Below, one piece after another: positions 1-9,494 of a stretch of 64,000 nt of DNA. A program made the position numbers and the translations under genes. Under the pieces are notes generated by a model. That model had not been told where the DNA came from. It ran no database searches and was given only the letters and a program-made list of their open reading frames with translations. How positions within the stretch are numbered: the stretch's first letter is position 1; each line of letters begins with the position of its first letter. This stretch comes from an uncultured Eubacteriales bacterium (GTDB lineage Bacteria > Bacillota > Clostridia > Peptostreptococcales > Anaerovoracaceae), in contig UQNJ01000010.1 in the NCBI GenBank assembly GCA_900542295.1, forward strand, positions 22,937 to 86,936, in the 5' to 3' direction.

Positions 1-589
1 TTTCACTGAAATTTTCCAGGACTTTACTTACAATTTCGTTTATCTCTACACGCTCATATCCCAAATCTTCAAACCCTATATATTTTTCTAACGGATTATC
101 CTCGTTTTCCTCGGAAGTACCTGATGAAGCACTTTCAAGAGAATAAGTACCATAGGCCTTTGAGCTTTCAAGTGCCTGCATTATCTGCTCGTGTGTAAAC
201 CCGGTTGCCTCTGAAATCTCCCTGACACTTGGAGCTCTCCCAAGTTCTACGGAAAGGTCGCTTTTTACCTCTTGAACTTTGGTAGCTATTTCTTTAAGCC
301 GTCTCGGTACTTTGAGACTCCACTGCTTATCACGGAAATATTTTTTAATTTCTCCAAGTATAGTTGGGGTAGCAAAACTTTTAAACTCGTACCCCTTTGA
401 AATATCAAATCGTTCCACAGCAGAAACTAAAGCAAGAGCCCCTACTTGATAAAGATCATCGTAATCTACACCTTTACCCAGATACTTTCTTATTAGGATA
501 TCAACCATGTACAGATTATCTTCTACAATCTTATTTCTTAATTCAATTGTTGGATTTTCTGCGTACCGGTTGAATAATTCTGAATTCAT
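1..589 (-). CDS. SigB/SigF-family RNA polymerase sigma factor (partial, 3' end outside window)
   Basis: About 196 codons are present, starting at ATG 589-587 and running off the left edge. The visible protein has sigma-70 region 2 (core-binding and -10 recognition) with YDDLYQVG and an FKSFATPTILGEIK stretch typical of the SigB/SigF/SigG group, then region 3 with an RAPSVREISEATGF helix. Region 4, which reads the -35 element, is not in the window. The ATG overlaps the stop of the RsbW-like gene by one base (TAATG), so the two are translationally coupled, as expected for a sigma factor and its anti-sigma. Whether it serves general stress or sporulation cannot be decided from the part seen. Confidence 0.9.
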   Translation of the reverse strand, partial: MNSELFNRYAENPTIELRNKIVEDNLYMVDILIRKYLGKGVDYDDLYQVGALALVSAVERFDISKGYEFKSFATPTILGEIKKYFRDKQWSLKVPRRLKEIATKVQEVKSDLSVELGRAPSVREISEATGFTHEQIMQALESSKAYGTYSLESASSGTSEENEDNPLEKYIGFEDLGYERVEINEIVSKVLENFSE

Positions 590-990
590 TACTTTGCCTT
601 TGTCATCTTAATAGCTTTTTTGCAGTTCGGTTCGTCTATCACTTCTACGCTTGTCATAAGAGACTTTATTACATAAAGTCCCAAGTCGCCCTCATTTGGA
701 CAGTCAAGACAAGGCTTTTGAAGCTTCTTGAGCTTGTGGCTGCTGCTCGTATCTGTTACATAGATTTCCATTATTCCCTCTTTAATGATACAGTCTACCT
801 GATACTGTTCAGCAAAGCCCTCTGAGCCATGGCATGATATGTTTTTACATGCTTCGCCTACTGCTGTTTTTATATCTTCTATTTCTTCTACATTAAATCC
901 TGCGCTGTTTGCCGCAGAACCCACGGCTAACCTTACAATAGTTATATATTCAGGCTTGCCGGGAATGACAAATTGTAATTTGTCTTCCAT
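589..990 (-). CDS. rsbW: RsbW/SpoIIAB-like anti-sigma factor kinase
   Basis: This 133-residue protein has the GHKL ATPase fold of anti-sigma factors. An N-box-like GEACKNISCHG lies near residues 46-56 and a G-box-like GDLGLYVIKSL near 101-111. Family members bind a cognate sigma factor and phosphorylate an RsbV/SpoIIAA anti-anti-sigma protein. The sigma partner is the overlapping downstream gene. No rsbV-like gene lies between it and gyrA; the gene begins only 23 bases after gyrA ends, so the pair appears to ride on the gyrase operon. Its length is normal for the family. The missing neighbouring antagonist is the odd point. Confidence 0.82.
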   Translation of the reverse strand: MEDKLQFVIPGKPEYITIVRLAVGSAANSAGFNVEEIEDIKTAVGEACKNISCHGSEGFAEQYQVDCIIKEGIMEIYVTDTSSSHKLKKLQKPCLDCPNEGDLGLYVIKSLMTSVEVIDEPNCKKAIKMTKAK

Positions 991-1013
991 GAGTTTTCTC
1001 CTTTATCTAAATT

Positions 1014-3503
1014 CTATTTTAATTCAAGCTGCTCTTCACCGTCGGAAGCCTCTGCGATTTCCTTTTGCAGCTCGTCCTCACGGGCAACCTTTGCAAGGGC
1101 TATAATGTTTACATCCTCTGCAACATTCATTATCTTTACGCCCTGAGTTGCTCGTCCGAGTCTTGAAATTTCTTTTGCCTGCATTCTTATTATTATTCCG
1201 TTGGAATTGATAAGCATAACATCGTCGTCATCATCTACAACCATAGCTCCTATCAATTCTCCGGTCTTTTTAAATTTAGCTTTGTCATAGGTCAAAAGTC
1301 CTTTGCCGCCTCTTACCTGTATCTTATATTCTTCAACCTTTGTTCTCTTGCCGTATCCTTTTTCTGTTACAACAAGAAGTTCTTGACCCGGCTCTACAAG
1401 TTCCATTGAAACAACTTCGTCATCTTTTTCAAGCTTTATTGCTCTTACACCGCCGGCAATTCTTCCCATAGGTCTTACATCTTCTTCTGAGAAGCATATG
1501 CATTTTCCGTGCTTTGTTACAATGATTACATTATTGCTTCCGCTGGTCTGTTTTATATCTATGAGCTGATCTCCCTCTTTGAGGTTCATCGCTATAAGAC
1601 CGGCTTTTCTGTTGGTATCGAAGTTTGAAAGAGCGGTTTTCTTGATGATTCCGTCTTTTGTAACTGCCATCAAATATTTATCCTCTGCAAATTCACTTAT
1701 AGGAATTACTGCCGTAACTCTTTCTCTTTGCATCAGATTGAGGAAGTTTACCACAGGAGTTCCTTTGGCAGTTCTTGTTGCTTCAGGGATTTCGTACGCT
1801 TTTATTCTATGAGCTTTTCCTGTATTTGTAAAGAACATTAAATAATCATGGGTAGATGTCATTATCATATTCTTTACAAAATCGTTTTCACGAGTAGTAA
1901 GACCGGTTATTCCCTTGCCGCCTCTTCTCTGTGCTTTGTAGTTATCTACAGGAACTCTCTTGACATATCCCAAGTGGGTGAGGGTAATACATACCTTTTC
2001 TTCTTCTATAAGATCCTCTTCGTCTATTTCCTGGGCATCAGCTTTAATTTTTGTTTTTCTTTTATCTCCCCATTTTTCTTTTATTTCTATGAGTTCTTCT
2101 TTTATTACTCCCATGAGTTTATGTTCATCTGCAAGAAGTTCTGCATAATATGCGATTTTTTTAAGAAGCTCCTGATATTCTTTTTCTATTTTTTCTTTTT
2201 CCAGTCCCTGAAGTCTGCGAAGCTGCATATCCAGTATAGCCTGAGCCTGTATTTCTGAAAGCTCAAACCTCTTCATCAGTTTTTCTTTAGCATCGTTGTA
2301 ACTGCTTCTGATAATTTTAATTATTTCATCTATATTATCAAGAGCAATCAAATAACCTTCTAATATGTGTGCTCTTGCTTCTGCTTTCTTCTTATCGAAT
2401 AAGGTTCTTCTTGTTACAACTTCCTTTTGATGCTTTAAGTATTCGCTTATTATTTCTTTAAGATTCAGAATCTTAGGTCTGCCGTCAACTAAAGCAAGCA
2501 TTATCATTGAAATTGTATCCTGAAGCTGAGTATGCTTATAAAGTCTGTTAAGAACTATATTTGCATTAGTATCTCTTTTGAGTTCTATTACTATACGCAT
2601 ACCTTTACGATTGGACTCGTCACGTATAGCTGTTATTCCTTCAACTCTTTTATCTCTTACAAGATCAGCTATCTTTTCTATAAGACGAGCTTTGTTTACC
2701 TGATAAGGTATTTCTGTAACTATAATCTGTTGTTTCCCATGAGAAGTCTCTTCGATTTCTGTTACTGCTCTGACTATAGCCTTACCTTGACCTGTACGAT
2801 AAGCTTCTCTTACAGATGATTTTCCCATTATTATTGCACCGGTAGGAAAATCAGGTCCCTTTACTATTTTTATTAAATCGTCTACTGTTGCTTCCGGCTC
2901 ATCTATAAGTTTAACTGATGCATCAATTACTTCGCACAAATTGTGCGGAGGTATTGATGTTGCCATTCCTACGGCTATACCATTAGATCCATTTACAAGA
3001 AGATTCGGAAATCTTGAAGGAAGAACTACAGGTTCTTCTTCTTCGCCGTCAAAGTTAGGTGTAAAATCTACAGTTTCTTTTTCTATATCTCTAAGCATCT
3101 GTAGAGCAAGGGGTGTCATTCTCGCTTCTGTATAACGCATGGCGGCAGCTCCGTCTCCGTCAACAGAACCAAAGTTTCCATGTCCGTCTACAAGCGTATA
3201 TCTTATATTAAATGGCTGAGCGAGTCTTACCATTGCATCATAAATTGAAGAGTCGCCGTGAGGGTGATATTTACCCATTACTTCACCGACTATACGAGCC
3301 GATTTCTTATGAGGCTTATCCGGTGTTACACCAAGTCCGCTCATACCATAAAGTATTCTTCTGTGTACAGGTTTAAGTCCGTCTCTTACATCAGGAAGGG
3401 CACGGCCTACTATTACGCTCATGGCATAATCGATATAAGAGTCTTTCATTTCTTTATTTATTTCATGCTGTATAAGCTTTTGATCTTCTAAAAATGTTGC
3501 CAT
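1014..3503 (-). CDS. gyrA: DNA gyrase subunit A
   Basis: The 829-residue protein is the breakage-reunion subunit of gyrase, which introduces negative supercoils with GyrB. The catalytic tyrosine is Y124 in AMRYTE. The winged-helix domain is followed by a coiled-coil tower and the C-terminal beta-pinwheel, where QRRGGKG (the GyrA-box) is visible. The quinolone-determining region reads GDSSIYD, with serine 85 and aspartate 89 at the usual resistance positions, that is, the susceptible form. It starts 15 bases after gyrB with a strong AAAGGAGG ribosome site, so gyrBA is one operon. The C-terminus is acidic. Confidence 0.98.
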   Translation of the reverse strand: MATFLEDQKLIQHEINKEMKDSYIDYAMSVIVGRALPDVRDGLKPVHRRILYGMSGLGVTPDKPHKKSARIVGEVMGKYHPHGDSSIYDAMVRLAQPFNIRYTLVDGHGNFGSVDGDGAAAMRYTEARMTPLALQMLRDIEKETVDFTPNFDGEEEEPVVLPSRFPNLLVNGSNGIAVGMATSIPPHNLCEVIDASVKLIDEPEATVDDLIKIVKGPDFPTGAIIMGKSSVREAYRTGQGKAIVRAVTEIEETSHGKQQIIVTEIPYQVNKARLIEKIADLVRDKRVEGITAIRDESNRKGMRIVIELKRDTNANIVLNRLYKHTQLQDTISMIMLALVDGRPKILNLKEIISEYLKHQKEVVTRRTLFDKKKAEARAHILEGYLIALDNIDEIIKIIRSSYNDAKEKLMKRFELSEIQAQAILDMQLRRLQGLEKEKIEKEYQELLKKIAYYAELLADEHKLMGVIKEELIEIKEKWGDKRKTKIKADAQEIDEEDLIEEEKVCITLTHLGYVKRVPVDNYKAQRRGGKGITGLTTRENDFVKNMIMTSTHDYLMFFTNTGKAHRIKAYEIPEATRTAKGTPVVNFLNLMQRERVTAVIPISEFAEDKYLMAVTKDGIIKKTALSNFDTNRKAGLIAMNLKEGDQLIDIKQTSGSNNVIIVTKHGKCICFSEEDVRPMGRIAGGVRAIKLEKDDEVVSMELVEPGQELLVVTEKGYGKRTKVEEYKIQVRGGKGLLTYDKAKFKKTGELIGAMVVDDDDDVMLINSNGIIIRMQAKEISRLGRATQGVKIMNVAEDVNIIALAKVAREDELQKEIAEASDGEEQLELK

Positions 3504-3518
3504 TTATTGCCCTCCTTT

Positions 3519-5441
3519 CTAAATATCAAGTTTTGCATAATGTGCATTATCTTCAATAAACTTCTTACGAGGCGGAACTTTATCTCCCATAAGAGTTGAG
3601 AAAGTCTGATCTGCCGCAGCACTGTCCTCAATTGTTATCTGAATAAGAGTTCTGTGTTCATAATCCATTGTAGTATCCCAAAGCTGTTCAGCATCCATTT
3701 CACCAAGACCTTTGTAACGCTGAATTGTAGGTTTACCTTGCTTTGTTTCAATAGTCTTCATAAGCTCTTCCTGCTCTTTTTCACTATAGGTATAATAAAC
3801 ATCTTTACCCTTTTTAACTTGATAAAGAGGTGGCTGAGCAGCATAAACATAACCTCCTTCGATGAGAGGGGTCATATATCTATAGAAGAATGTAAGAAGC
3901 AATGTTCTTATATGAGCACCGTCAACATCGGCATCGGTCATTATTATAATCTTATGGTATCTTAATTTTTCCACATTAAAATCATCTCCGATACCACATC
4001 CGAATGCAGTTATCATGTTTTTTATTTCATCGGAGTTTAATATTTTATCTAATCTTGCTTTTTCTACATTAAGAATTTTACCTCTTAAAGGAAGAATGGC
4101 TTGTCTCTTTCTGTCTCTTCCGTCCTTTGCACTTCCTCCGGCGGAATCTCCCTCGACTAAAAAGATTTCGCACTGTGACGGGTCTTTATCGGAGCAATCT
4201 GCCAGCTTTCCCGGTAATGAAAAGCTGTCTAAAGCGCCTTTTCTTCTTGTAAGATCTCTTGCTTTTCTTGCAGCCTCTCTCGCACGAGCTGCTTTTATAC
4301 ATTTTTCAAGTATAATCTTTGCCTGAGCAGGATTTTCTTCAAGAAAAGCAGTAAGATTTTCATTGGTTGTAGTTTCTACAAATCCTCTCATATCAGGATT
4401 TCCAAGTTTTGCTTTTGTCTGTCCTTCAAATTGAGGTTCTTCAAGCTTTACAGAAACTATAGCGGTAAGCCCTTCTCTGACATCCTCTCCGCTTAATGTA
4501 TCATTTTCTTTTAGAATCTTCGCCTTTTTTCCGTAATCATTAAAAGTTCTTGTTAAAGCACTTTTAAAACCTATAATATGAGTTCCGCCATCAGTAGTAT
4601 TTATATTATTTGCATATCCTAAAACGAGTTCATTGTAATTTTCGGTATACTGCATTGCGACTTCAACTTCACAATTTTCTTTTACCATCTCAAAATATAT
4701 TACATCAGGATGTATTGCGTCTTTATTCTGATTCTGAAATTTTACAAATTCTTTAATTCCACCTTCGTAATGAAAAGTTTCATTTCTCTTTTTTCCATCT
4801 CTTTCATCTTTGAAAATAATTTTTATTCCTTTGTTGAGAAATGCCATTTCACGAAGTCTGTGTTCTAAAATATCATAGTCAAACACAGTAGTTTCAAATA
4901 TTTCAGGATCGGGCCAAAAGCTTGTCTTTGAACCGGTCTTTTTTGATTCTCCTATTATTTCAAGAGGAGTGACGGTTTTGCCTCTTTCATAGCACTGTTT
5001 ATATATTTTGCCGTTTCTCTTTATTTCAACTTCCATATGGGTTGAAAGGGCATTTACTACAGAAGCTCCTACTCCGTGAAGACCTCCGGAAACCTTATAT
5101 CCTCCACCTCCGAATTTTCCTCCCGCATGAAGAACTGTATGAATTACTTCCACTGCCGGAATTTTAAGTTTCGGATGCTTATCTACAGGCATACCTCTTC
5201 CATCATCTTCTACAGTTATAGAATTATCTTTACAAATAGTTACTTTAATTGTGCTGCAATAACCTGCCAGAGCTTCATCGACACTGTTATCCACAATTTC
5301 GTATACAAGATGATGAAGACCCTTTGATCCGGTACTTCCTATATACATTCCAGGTCTTTTTCTTACAGCTTCAAGACCTTCAAGTACCTGTATCTGAGCC
5401 GCATCATACTGCCCATTTGTTTTTTCTTCCAATAAACTCAT
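3519..5441 (-). CDS. gyrB: DNA gyrase subunit B
   Basis: This ATPase subunit of gyrase (640 residues) shows the GHKL ATP-binding region near its N-terminus (DNSVDEA, DDGRGMPVD, GGLHGVG), then the TOPRIM region with EGDSAGGSA, PLRGKILNVEKA and DADVDGAHIRTL. I chose the ATG at 5441, because AAGGTG lies just upstream of it and MSLLEE resembles gyrB N-termini; a longer reading from 5468 adds nine residues with no homology. It has its own promoter about 35 bases upstream and is followed closely by gyrA. Confidence 0.97.
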   Translation of the reverse strand: MSLLEEKTNGQYDAAQIQVLEGLEAVRKRPGMYIGSTGSKGLHHLVYEIVDNSVDEALAGYCSTIKVTICKDNSITVEDDGRGMPVDKHPKLKIPAVEVIHTVLHAGGKFGGGGYKVSGGLHGVGASVVNALSTHMEVEIKRNGKIYKQCYERGKTVTPLEIIGESKKTGSKTSFWPDPEIFETTVFDYDILEHRLREMAFLNKGIKIIFKDERDGKKRNETFHYEGGIKEFVKFQNQNKDAIHPDVIYFEMVKENCEVEVAMQYTENYNELVLGYANNINTTDGGTHIIGFKSALTRTFNDYGKKAKILKENDTLSGEDVREGLTAIVSVKLEEPQFEGQTKAKLGNPDMRGFVETTTNENLTAFLEENPAQAKIILEKCIKAARAREAARKARDLTRRKGALDSFSLPGKLADCSDKDPSQCEIFLVEGDSAGGSAKDGRDRKRQAILPLRGKILNVEKARLDKILNSDEIKNMITAFGCGIGDDFNVEKLRYHKIIIMTDADVDGAHIRTLLLTFFYRYMTPLIEGGYVYAAQPPLYQVKKGKDVYYTYSEKEQEELMKTIETKQGKPTIQRYKGLGEMDAEQLWDTTMDYEHRTLIQITIEDSAAADQTFSTLMGDKVPPRKKFIEDNAHYAKLDI

Positions 5442-5476
5442 ATTTTCACCTTTTCTTATATATTTCAACGCATAAC

Positions 5477-5505
5477 ATTATAGCATTATTTAGGGGTTTT
5501 TTCAA
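5477..5505 (-). promoter_or_regulatory. Sigma-A type promoter of gyrBA
   Basis: Read on the minus strand, a -35 TTGAAA (5505-5500) is followed by exactly 17 bases and a perfect -10 TATAAT (5482-5477). It lies 36 bases upstream of the gyrB ATG and is oriented correctly. The 5506-5650 stretch behind it is very AT-rich, with no gene. Confidence 0.85.
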
Positions 5506-5652
5506 TTAAATTATATATTTTGAGTGTTTTTATTTACTTTTTATTTTATAAGGCTTAAAATCGTTTTTTTAGCACCGTAAAGGTTAATAAATAACAGTAT
5601 ATATATATTTAACTTTTCCTTATTATTAACTTACTTTTCTTTTATAAAATAA

Positions 5653-5687
5653 TAAACCCTAAAAAACTATATGATTTTTTAGAGTTT
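5653..5687 (-). terminator. Probable rho-independent terminator after recF
   Basis: On the minus strand AAACTCTAAAAAA pairs with TTTTTTAGGGTTT across an 8-base loop, about a dozen bases after the recF stop. The stem is AT-rich and has one mismatch, and a T-rich tract follows. It separates dnaA-dnaN-recF from the gyrBA promoter. Confidence 0.6.
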
Positions 5688-5698
5688 ACTAATTTTAA

Positions 5699-6790
5699 TT
5701 ATTCAATTGAAATAATTTTACCGTTTTCAACTGTAAAAACTTTGCCATCAGATAAAGTATTTTTTAAACTGTCTGTTATCTCTGTGGTAGTTATAAAAAG
5801 CTGTATATCTGAAAGTGTTTTTATAAGGAATTCTTGTCTTTCTGCATCAAGTTCAGACATTACATCATCCAAAAGAAGAATTGCATCTTCTCCTGTCTCT
5901 TCTTTTATGAGATTAAGTTCAGCAAGTTTAAGTGAAAGAGCAGCAGTTCTCTGTTGACCCTGTGATCCAAAGTTTCTGACATTTATACTGTCTATAAAAA
6001 ATGAAATGTCATCTCTATGAGGACCTCTTGTTGTTGTTCTCAATCTCAAATCATTTTCCTGAGATTTTTTTATAGTATTATATAATGCATTTTCAATATT
6101 ATTTTTAGTTTTTACATTTGGCTCATATTCTATTTTTAGATTTTCTTTTTTATTTGTTATATTGCTGTGTATACAGCTGCTTATCTTATTTAATTTTTCT
6201 ATAAATTCACTTCTCATTGATATTATTTTAGCTCCGTATTTTGCAAGCTGAATATCCCATATATCAAGAACAGTAGAATCTATATTTTTCTCTTTTAAAT
6301 AATTATTTCTCTGTAATATTATTTTTTTATAATTTGTAATACTGTCAAAGTAAGACGGTTTAAGAACACATAATTCTCTATCTATAAATCTTCTTCTTTT
6401 TTCGGGTTCATCTTTTACTATTTTTAAATCTTCAGGTGAAAATATAACTATATAAAGATTATCAAGTAATTCTGATGTTTTTGAAATGCTTATTCCATCT
6501 ATTTTAATAGATTTTCCATGATCTTTTCTTATATTTACCTCTACATCTGTCGGAAAAAGCTGTTTCTGTGCAGTAAGTTTTATTTTTGCAAAGTCTTTTT
6601 CAAAACCTATCATGTCTGAATCTTTTGATGTTCTAAAGGATTTTCCAATTGAACATATAAATATACTCTCAATAAGATTAGTTTTTCCTTGAGCATTATT
6701 ACCAATAATAAAATTTATATTTTCATCAAATTTAATATTAAGATCTTTATAATTTCTGAAATTTTTAAGTTCTAATTCTTTTATATACAT
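5699..6790 (-). CDS. recF: DNA replication and repair protein RecF
   Basis: RecF is an SMC-like ATPase that loads RecA at gapped DNA with RecO and RecR. The 363-residue protein has the Walker A IGNNAQGKTN near residue 30, a signature region around GSQGQQRTAALSLKLAEL, and a Walker B LLLDDVMSELD. Length and order after dnaN are typical. The short S4-domain gene yaaA that often sits between dnaN and recF is absent; only 49 bases separate the two genes here. A hairpin lies in this gap, so recF expression may be reduced relative to dnaN. Confidence 0.96.
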   Translation of the reverse strand: MYIKELELKNFRNYKDLNIKFDENINFIIGNNAQGKTNLIESIFICSIGKSFRTSKDSDMIGFEKDFAKIKLTAQKQLFPTDVEVNIRKDHGKSIKIDGISISKTSELLDNLYIVIFSPEDLKIVKDEPEKRRRFIDRELCVLKPSYFDSITNYKKIILQRNNYLKEKNIDSTVLDIWDIQLAKYGAKIISMRSEFIEKLNKISSCIHSNITNKKENLKIEYEPNVKTKNNIENALYNTIKKSQENDLRLRTTTRGPHRDDISFFIDSINVRNFGSQGQQRTAALSLKLAELNLIKEETGEDAILLLDDVMSELDAERQEFLIKTLSDIQLFITTTEITDSLKNTLSDGKVFTVENGKIISIE

Positions 6791-6808
6791 ATTTTCTCTT
6801 TTTTAAAG

Positions 6809-6826
6809 AGCCGGCTTATGCCGGCC
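6809..6826 (-). terminator. Hairpin between dnaN and recF
   Basis: GCCGGC-ATAA-GCCGGC forms a compact GC-rich stem-loop in otherwise AT-rich sequence, 14 bases after the dnaN stop. On the minus strand it is followed by TCTTTAAAAAAG, a poor T-tract, so partial termination or mRNA 3'-end protection is more likely than full termination. Confidence 0.45.
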
Positions 6827-6839
6827 CTATGTTTTTATT

Positions 6840-7952
6840 TTATTGACTTATTCTAACCGGTAAAATCAAGTATTCAAACTTATCTTCTGAAACAGGTTTT
6901 ACGAGACAAGGGCTTACATTAGTATTAAAAAGCATCAATATTTCTTCATCATCCACAACTTTCAAAACATCTATAAGATATTTTGAATTAAATCCTATAG
7001 TAAGGTCATTACCTTCTTTAGATACATTTACTTCCTCTTTAACATTTCCTTCTTCGGATTTTGAAGTTATTTCTATGTTGTTATCTTTTATTTCAAGTCT
7101 TATAAGATTATTTTTACCAACCTTTGCAAGCAGTGAAGCTCTTTCAACACTTTCAAGAAAATCATTTTTGTTTAATACTACTCTGCAAGGGTTTTCTTGA
7201 GGAATGATTCTCTTGTAATTCATAAATTCTCCATCTAAAAGCCTTATAACTATTTTAGTGTTTTCCATTATAAAAACTGCTTTTTTTTCACTTAAAAGCA
7301 TTGTAACATCTTCACTTGAAACTTCTGATTCAGTTATAATTCTGCTTATTTCTACAAGAATTTTTGCAGGAATTATTATATTTTCTTTCTTTTTGTTTTT
7401 CATATGTTCTCTTGCAATAGCCATTCTGAATCCGTCTATAGCTATCATATTAAGACTGTTTTCTTCCATCTCAATAAGAACACCTGTCATCGCTCCTTTA
7501 TTTTCATCTATACTTGCGGAAAATGCAGTCTTTTTTATCATATCTTTCAAGATTTCTTTATTGAAAACAAGTTCCTCTGAATTTTCTTCGTTAGGATTTA
7601 TGTTAGGAAATTCGTCAGCAGATAGACCTATAATATTGAATTCGGAATTTGAACATTTTATATTAACTTTTCCATCTGTTTCTTCTATTGTTATAATTCC
7701 ATCAGGAAGTTTTCTTATTATATCTCCGAATAATTTAGAAAGAACCACAGTCTCTCCGGGAGTAAAATTTTCTACCTTAATCTTTTTTTCTATACTTAAA
7801 TCAAGATCAGAAGCAGACATTGTCAAAATACCGTTATTATCTACTTTAAGAAGTATTCCTTTTAAAATAGGAATTGTTGTCCTTATTGTAACTGCTTTTG
7901 AAACAATGTTCAAAGCTTTAGTTAATGTTTGCTGACTGCATGAAAATTTCAT
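6840..7952 (-). CDS. dnaN: DNA polymerase III sliding clamp beta
   Basis: The protein has 370 residues, the normal length for the clamp, in three repeated DNA-clamp domains. The N-terminal MKFSCSQQTL and the C-terminal LILPVRIS match the family; the C-terminal end forms part of the cleft that binds polymerase and other clamp partners. The dimer encircles DNA and tethers Pol III. It lies 171 bases downstream of dnaA, with the unwinding part of the origin in the gap. Confidence 0.97.
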   Translation of the reverse strand: MKFSCSQQTLTKALNIVSKAVTIRTTIPILKGILLKVDNNGILTMSASDLDLSIEKKIKVENFTPGETVVLSKLFGDIIRKLPDGIITIEETDGKVNIKCSNSEFNIIGLSADEFPNINPNEENSEELVFNKEILKDMIKKTAFSASIDENKGAMTGVLIEMEENSLNMIAIDGFRMAIAREHMKNKKKENIIIPAKILVEISRIITESEVSSEDVTMLLSEKKAVFIMENTKIVIRLLDGEFMNYKRIIPQENPCRVVLNKNDFLESVERASLLAKVGKNNLIRLEIKDNNIEITSKSEEGNVKEEVNVSKEGNDLTIGFNSKYLIDVLKVVDDEEILMLFNTNVSPCLVKPVSEDKFEYLILPVRISQ

Positions 7953-8123
7953 ATGATTCCTCCGTATTAGTTAATATTTATATTTTTTGGTAGTAATAGT
8001 AGTAGTAGGGGTTGTGGAATCTGTGGATAACTTATGTAAATATTGATATTACACAGAAAACACTTGTTTAAAACCTGTGGAAAATTATTAAAAAGGTTTT
8101 TAATAGTTTTGATAACTTTTTTA
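7953..8123. other. oriC: oriC unwinding region (dnaA-dnaN intergenic)
   Basis: The gap contains a perfect DnaA box TGTGGATAA (8022-8030, minus orientation) and a near box TGTGGAAAA (8076-8084). Immediately beyond the 8013-8030 box pair lie GGG and then TAG-TAA-TAG-TAG-TAG-TAG (7991-8008). Read 3' to 5', this matches the DnaA-trio pattern [G/A]A[T/A] described for Bacillus origins. The adjoining 7953-7990 stretch is almost pure AT. By analogy with Bacillus subtilis this is where the strands open. Confidence 0.82.
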
Positions 8124-9494
8124 TTAGTCTTTTATATCTTGTTTTATTTCTTCAATAATATTGCAAAGATTTTTATCCATGGACATTTCATATTCTATTT
8201 TTTCGCATGCGTGATATACAGTTGTATGATGTCTTCCGCCAAAAAGAGCTCCTATTTTAGGAAGAGAACAATCTGTCATTTCTCTTATTAAATACATTGC
8301 TATCTGCCTTGGAAATGCTATATTGTTGGTTTTTTTCTTAGATTCTATGTCCGATATTTTTATTCCGTAATATTTACACACTGATTTTTTTATTTTTTCG
8401 GGAGTTATTGTTTTCTCAACACTGCTGAATATATCTTTTAGAGTTCTCTTAGTAAATTCTTTATTAAGAGGCTCGTTTAAAAGCTGAGAAAATGAGACTA
8501 CTCGAGTTAAAGCTCCTTCAAGCTCTCTTATGTTGTCTTTGATTTTTTCTGCTATAATACATACAACATCATATATATCAGGATTTTCATTTATATTTAT
8601 TCCCATGTTTTCTGATTTTTTAAGAAGTATTGCGACTCTTGTTTCATAGTCAGCCGGTTGTATGTCTGCTATAAGATTCCATTGAAAACGTGATCTCAAT
8701 CTTTCTTCAAGATTCACAAGCTTATTAGGTGCTTTATCACTTGATATAATTATTTGTTTGTTTGAATTGTAAAGAGAATTGAATGTATGGAAAAATTCTT
8801 CCTGAGTACTTTCTTTTCCCTCAAGAAACTGTATATCGTCGATTAAAAGTGCGTCAACTTGTCTGTACTTTGCTTTAAAATCGTTCATTTTCTTGTTATT
8901 GATTGCTTTTATCAAGTCATTGGTAAACATTTCTGAAGATACATAAAGTACATTCATGTTTGGATTATTTTCTAAAAGATATATTCCTATTGCGTGCATC
9001 AGATGAGTTTTTCCAAGTCCCGAGCCTCCGTATATAAAAAGTGGATTATAAGCTTCTGACGGAGATTCTGCAACTGCAAGTGCTGCTGCATGTGCATATA
9101 TATTATTGTTTCCTACAACAAAGTTATCAAAAGTAAATCTTGGATTAAATATTTTTTCTTTTTTTAAAATAGTTTTTTTAGGCTCTATTTTTGGCTCTTC
9201 AACTGTTTCTTCGGATTTATACTGATTTGATTCTTTTAAAATAACCCTGTAATCGTCTCCAAGAACTTCTTTAAATGAAATTTCAAGAGTTTGAAGATAT
9301 CGTTTCTTTATATTGTTTATCATAAATGTACTTCGTTCGTACGATTCTGATTGTAATTCCATGTAAACTATTTTTAATTCTTCATCTATTTTTCTTATTT
9401 TTAGAGGAAGAATCCAAGTATTAAAGCTTATTTCCTGATCTATGATAGAGCGTGCTTGTATAAGTACATTTTGCCAAATATTATTATAATCCAT
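8124..9494 (-). CDS. dnaA: Chromosomal replication initiator protein DnaA
   Basis: This 456-residue protein has all four DnaA domains: an N-terminal interaction domain (1-90), a short linker rich in Lys/Glu, an AAA+ domain with Walker A GGSGLGKT (156-163) and Walker B LLIDDIQFL, and a C-terminal helix-turn-helix with the DnaA signature GGRHHTTVYHACEKI. It binds the boxes on both sides of its own gene and melts the origin. An AAGAAGGA ribosome site precedes the ATG. DnaA boxes directly upstream also imply autoregulation. Confidence 0.98.
   Translation of the reverse strand: MDYNNIWQNVLIQARSIIDQEISFNTWILPLKIRKIDEELKIVYMELQSESYERSTFMINNIKKRYLQTLEISFKEVLGDDYRVILKESNQYKSEETVEEPKIEPKKTILKKEKIFNPRFTFDNFVVGNNNIYAHAAALAVAESPSEAYNPLFIYGGSGLGKTHLMHAIGIYLLENNPNMNVLYVSSEMFTNDLIKAINNKKMNDFKAKYRQVDALLIDDIQFLEGKESTQEEFFHTFNSLYNSNKQIIISSDKAPNKLVNLEERLRSRFQWNLIADIQPADYETRVAILLKKSENMGININENPDIYDVVCIIAEKIKDNIRELEGALTRVVSFSQLLNEPLNKEFTKRTLKDIFSSVEKTITPEKIKKSVCKYYGIKISDIESKKKTNNIAFPRQIAMYLIREMTDCSLPKIGALFGGRHHTTVYHACEKIEYEMSMDKNLCNIIEEIKQDIKD

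Noticed and set aside
7258..7935. 225-codon open frame antisense to dnaN
   Set aside because: Mirror of a conserved coding gene; composition is the reverse of dnaN codons.
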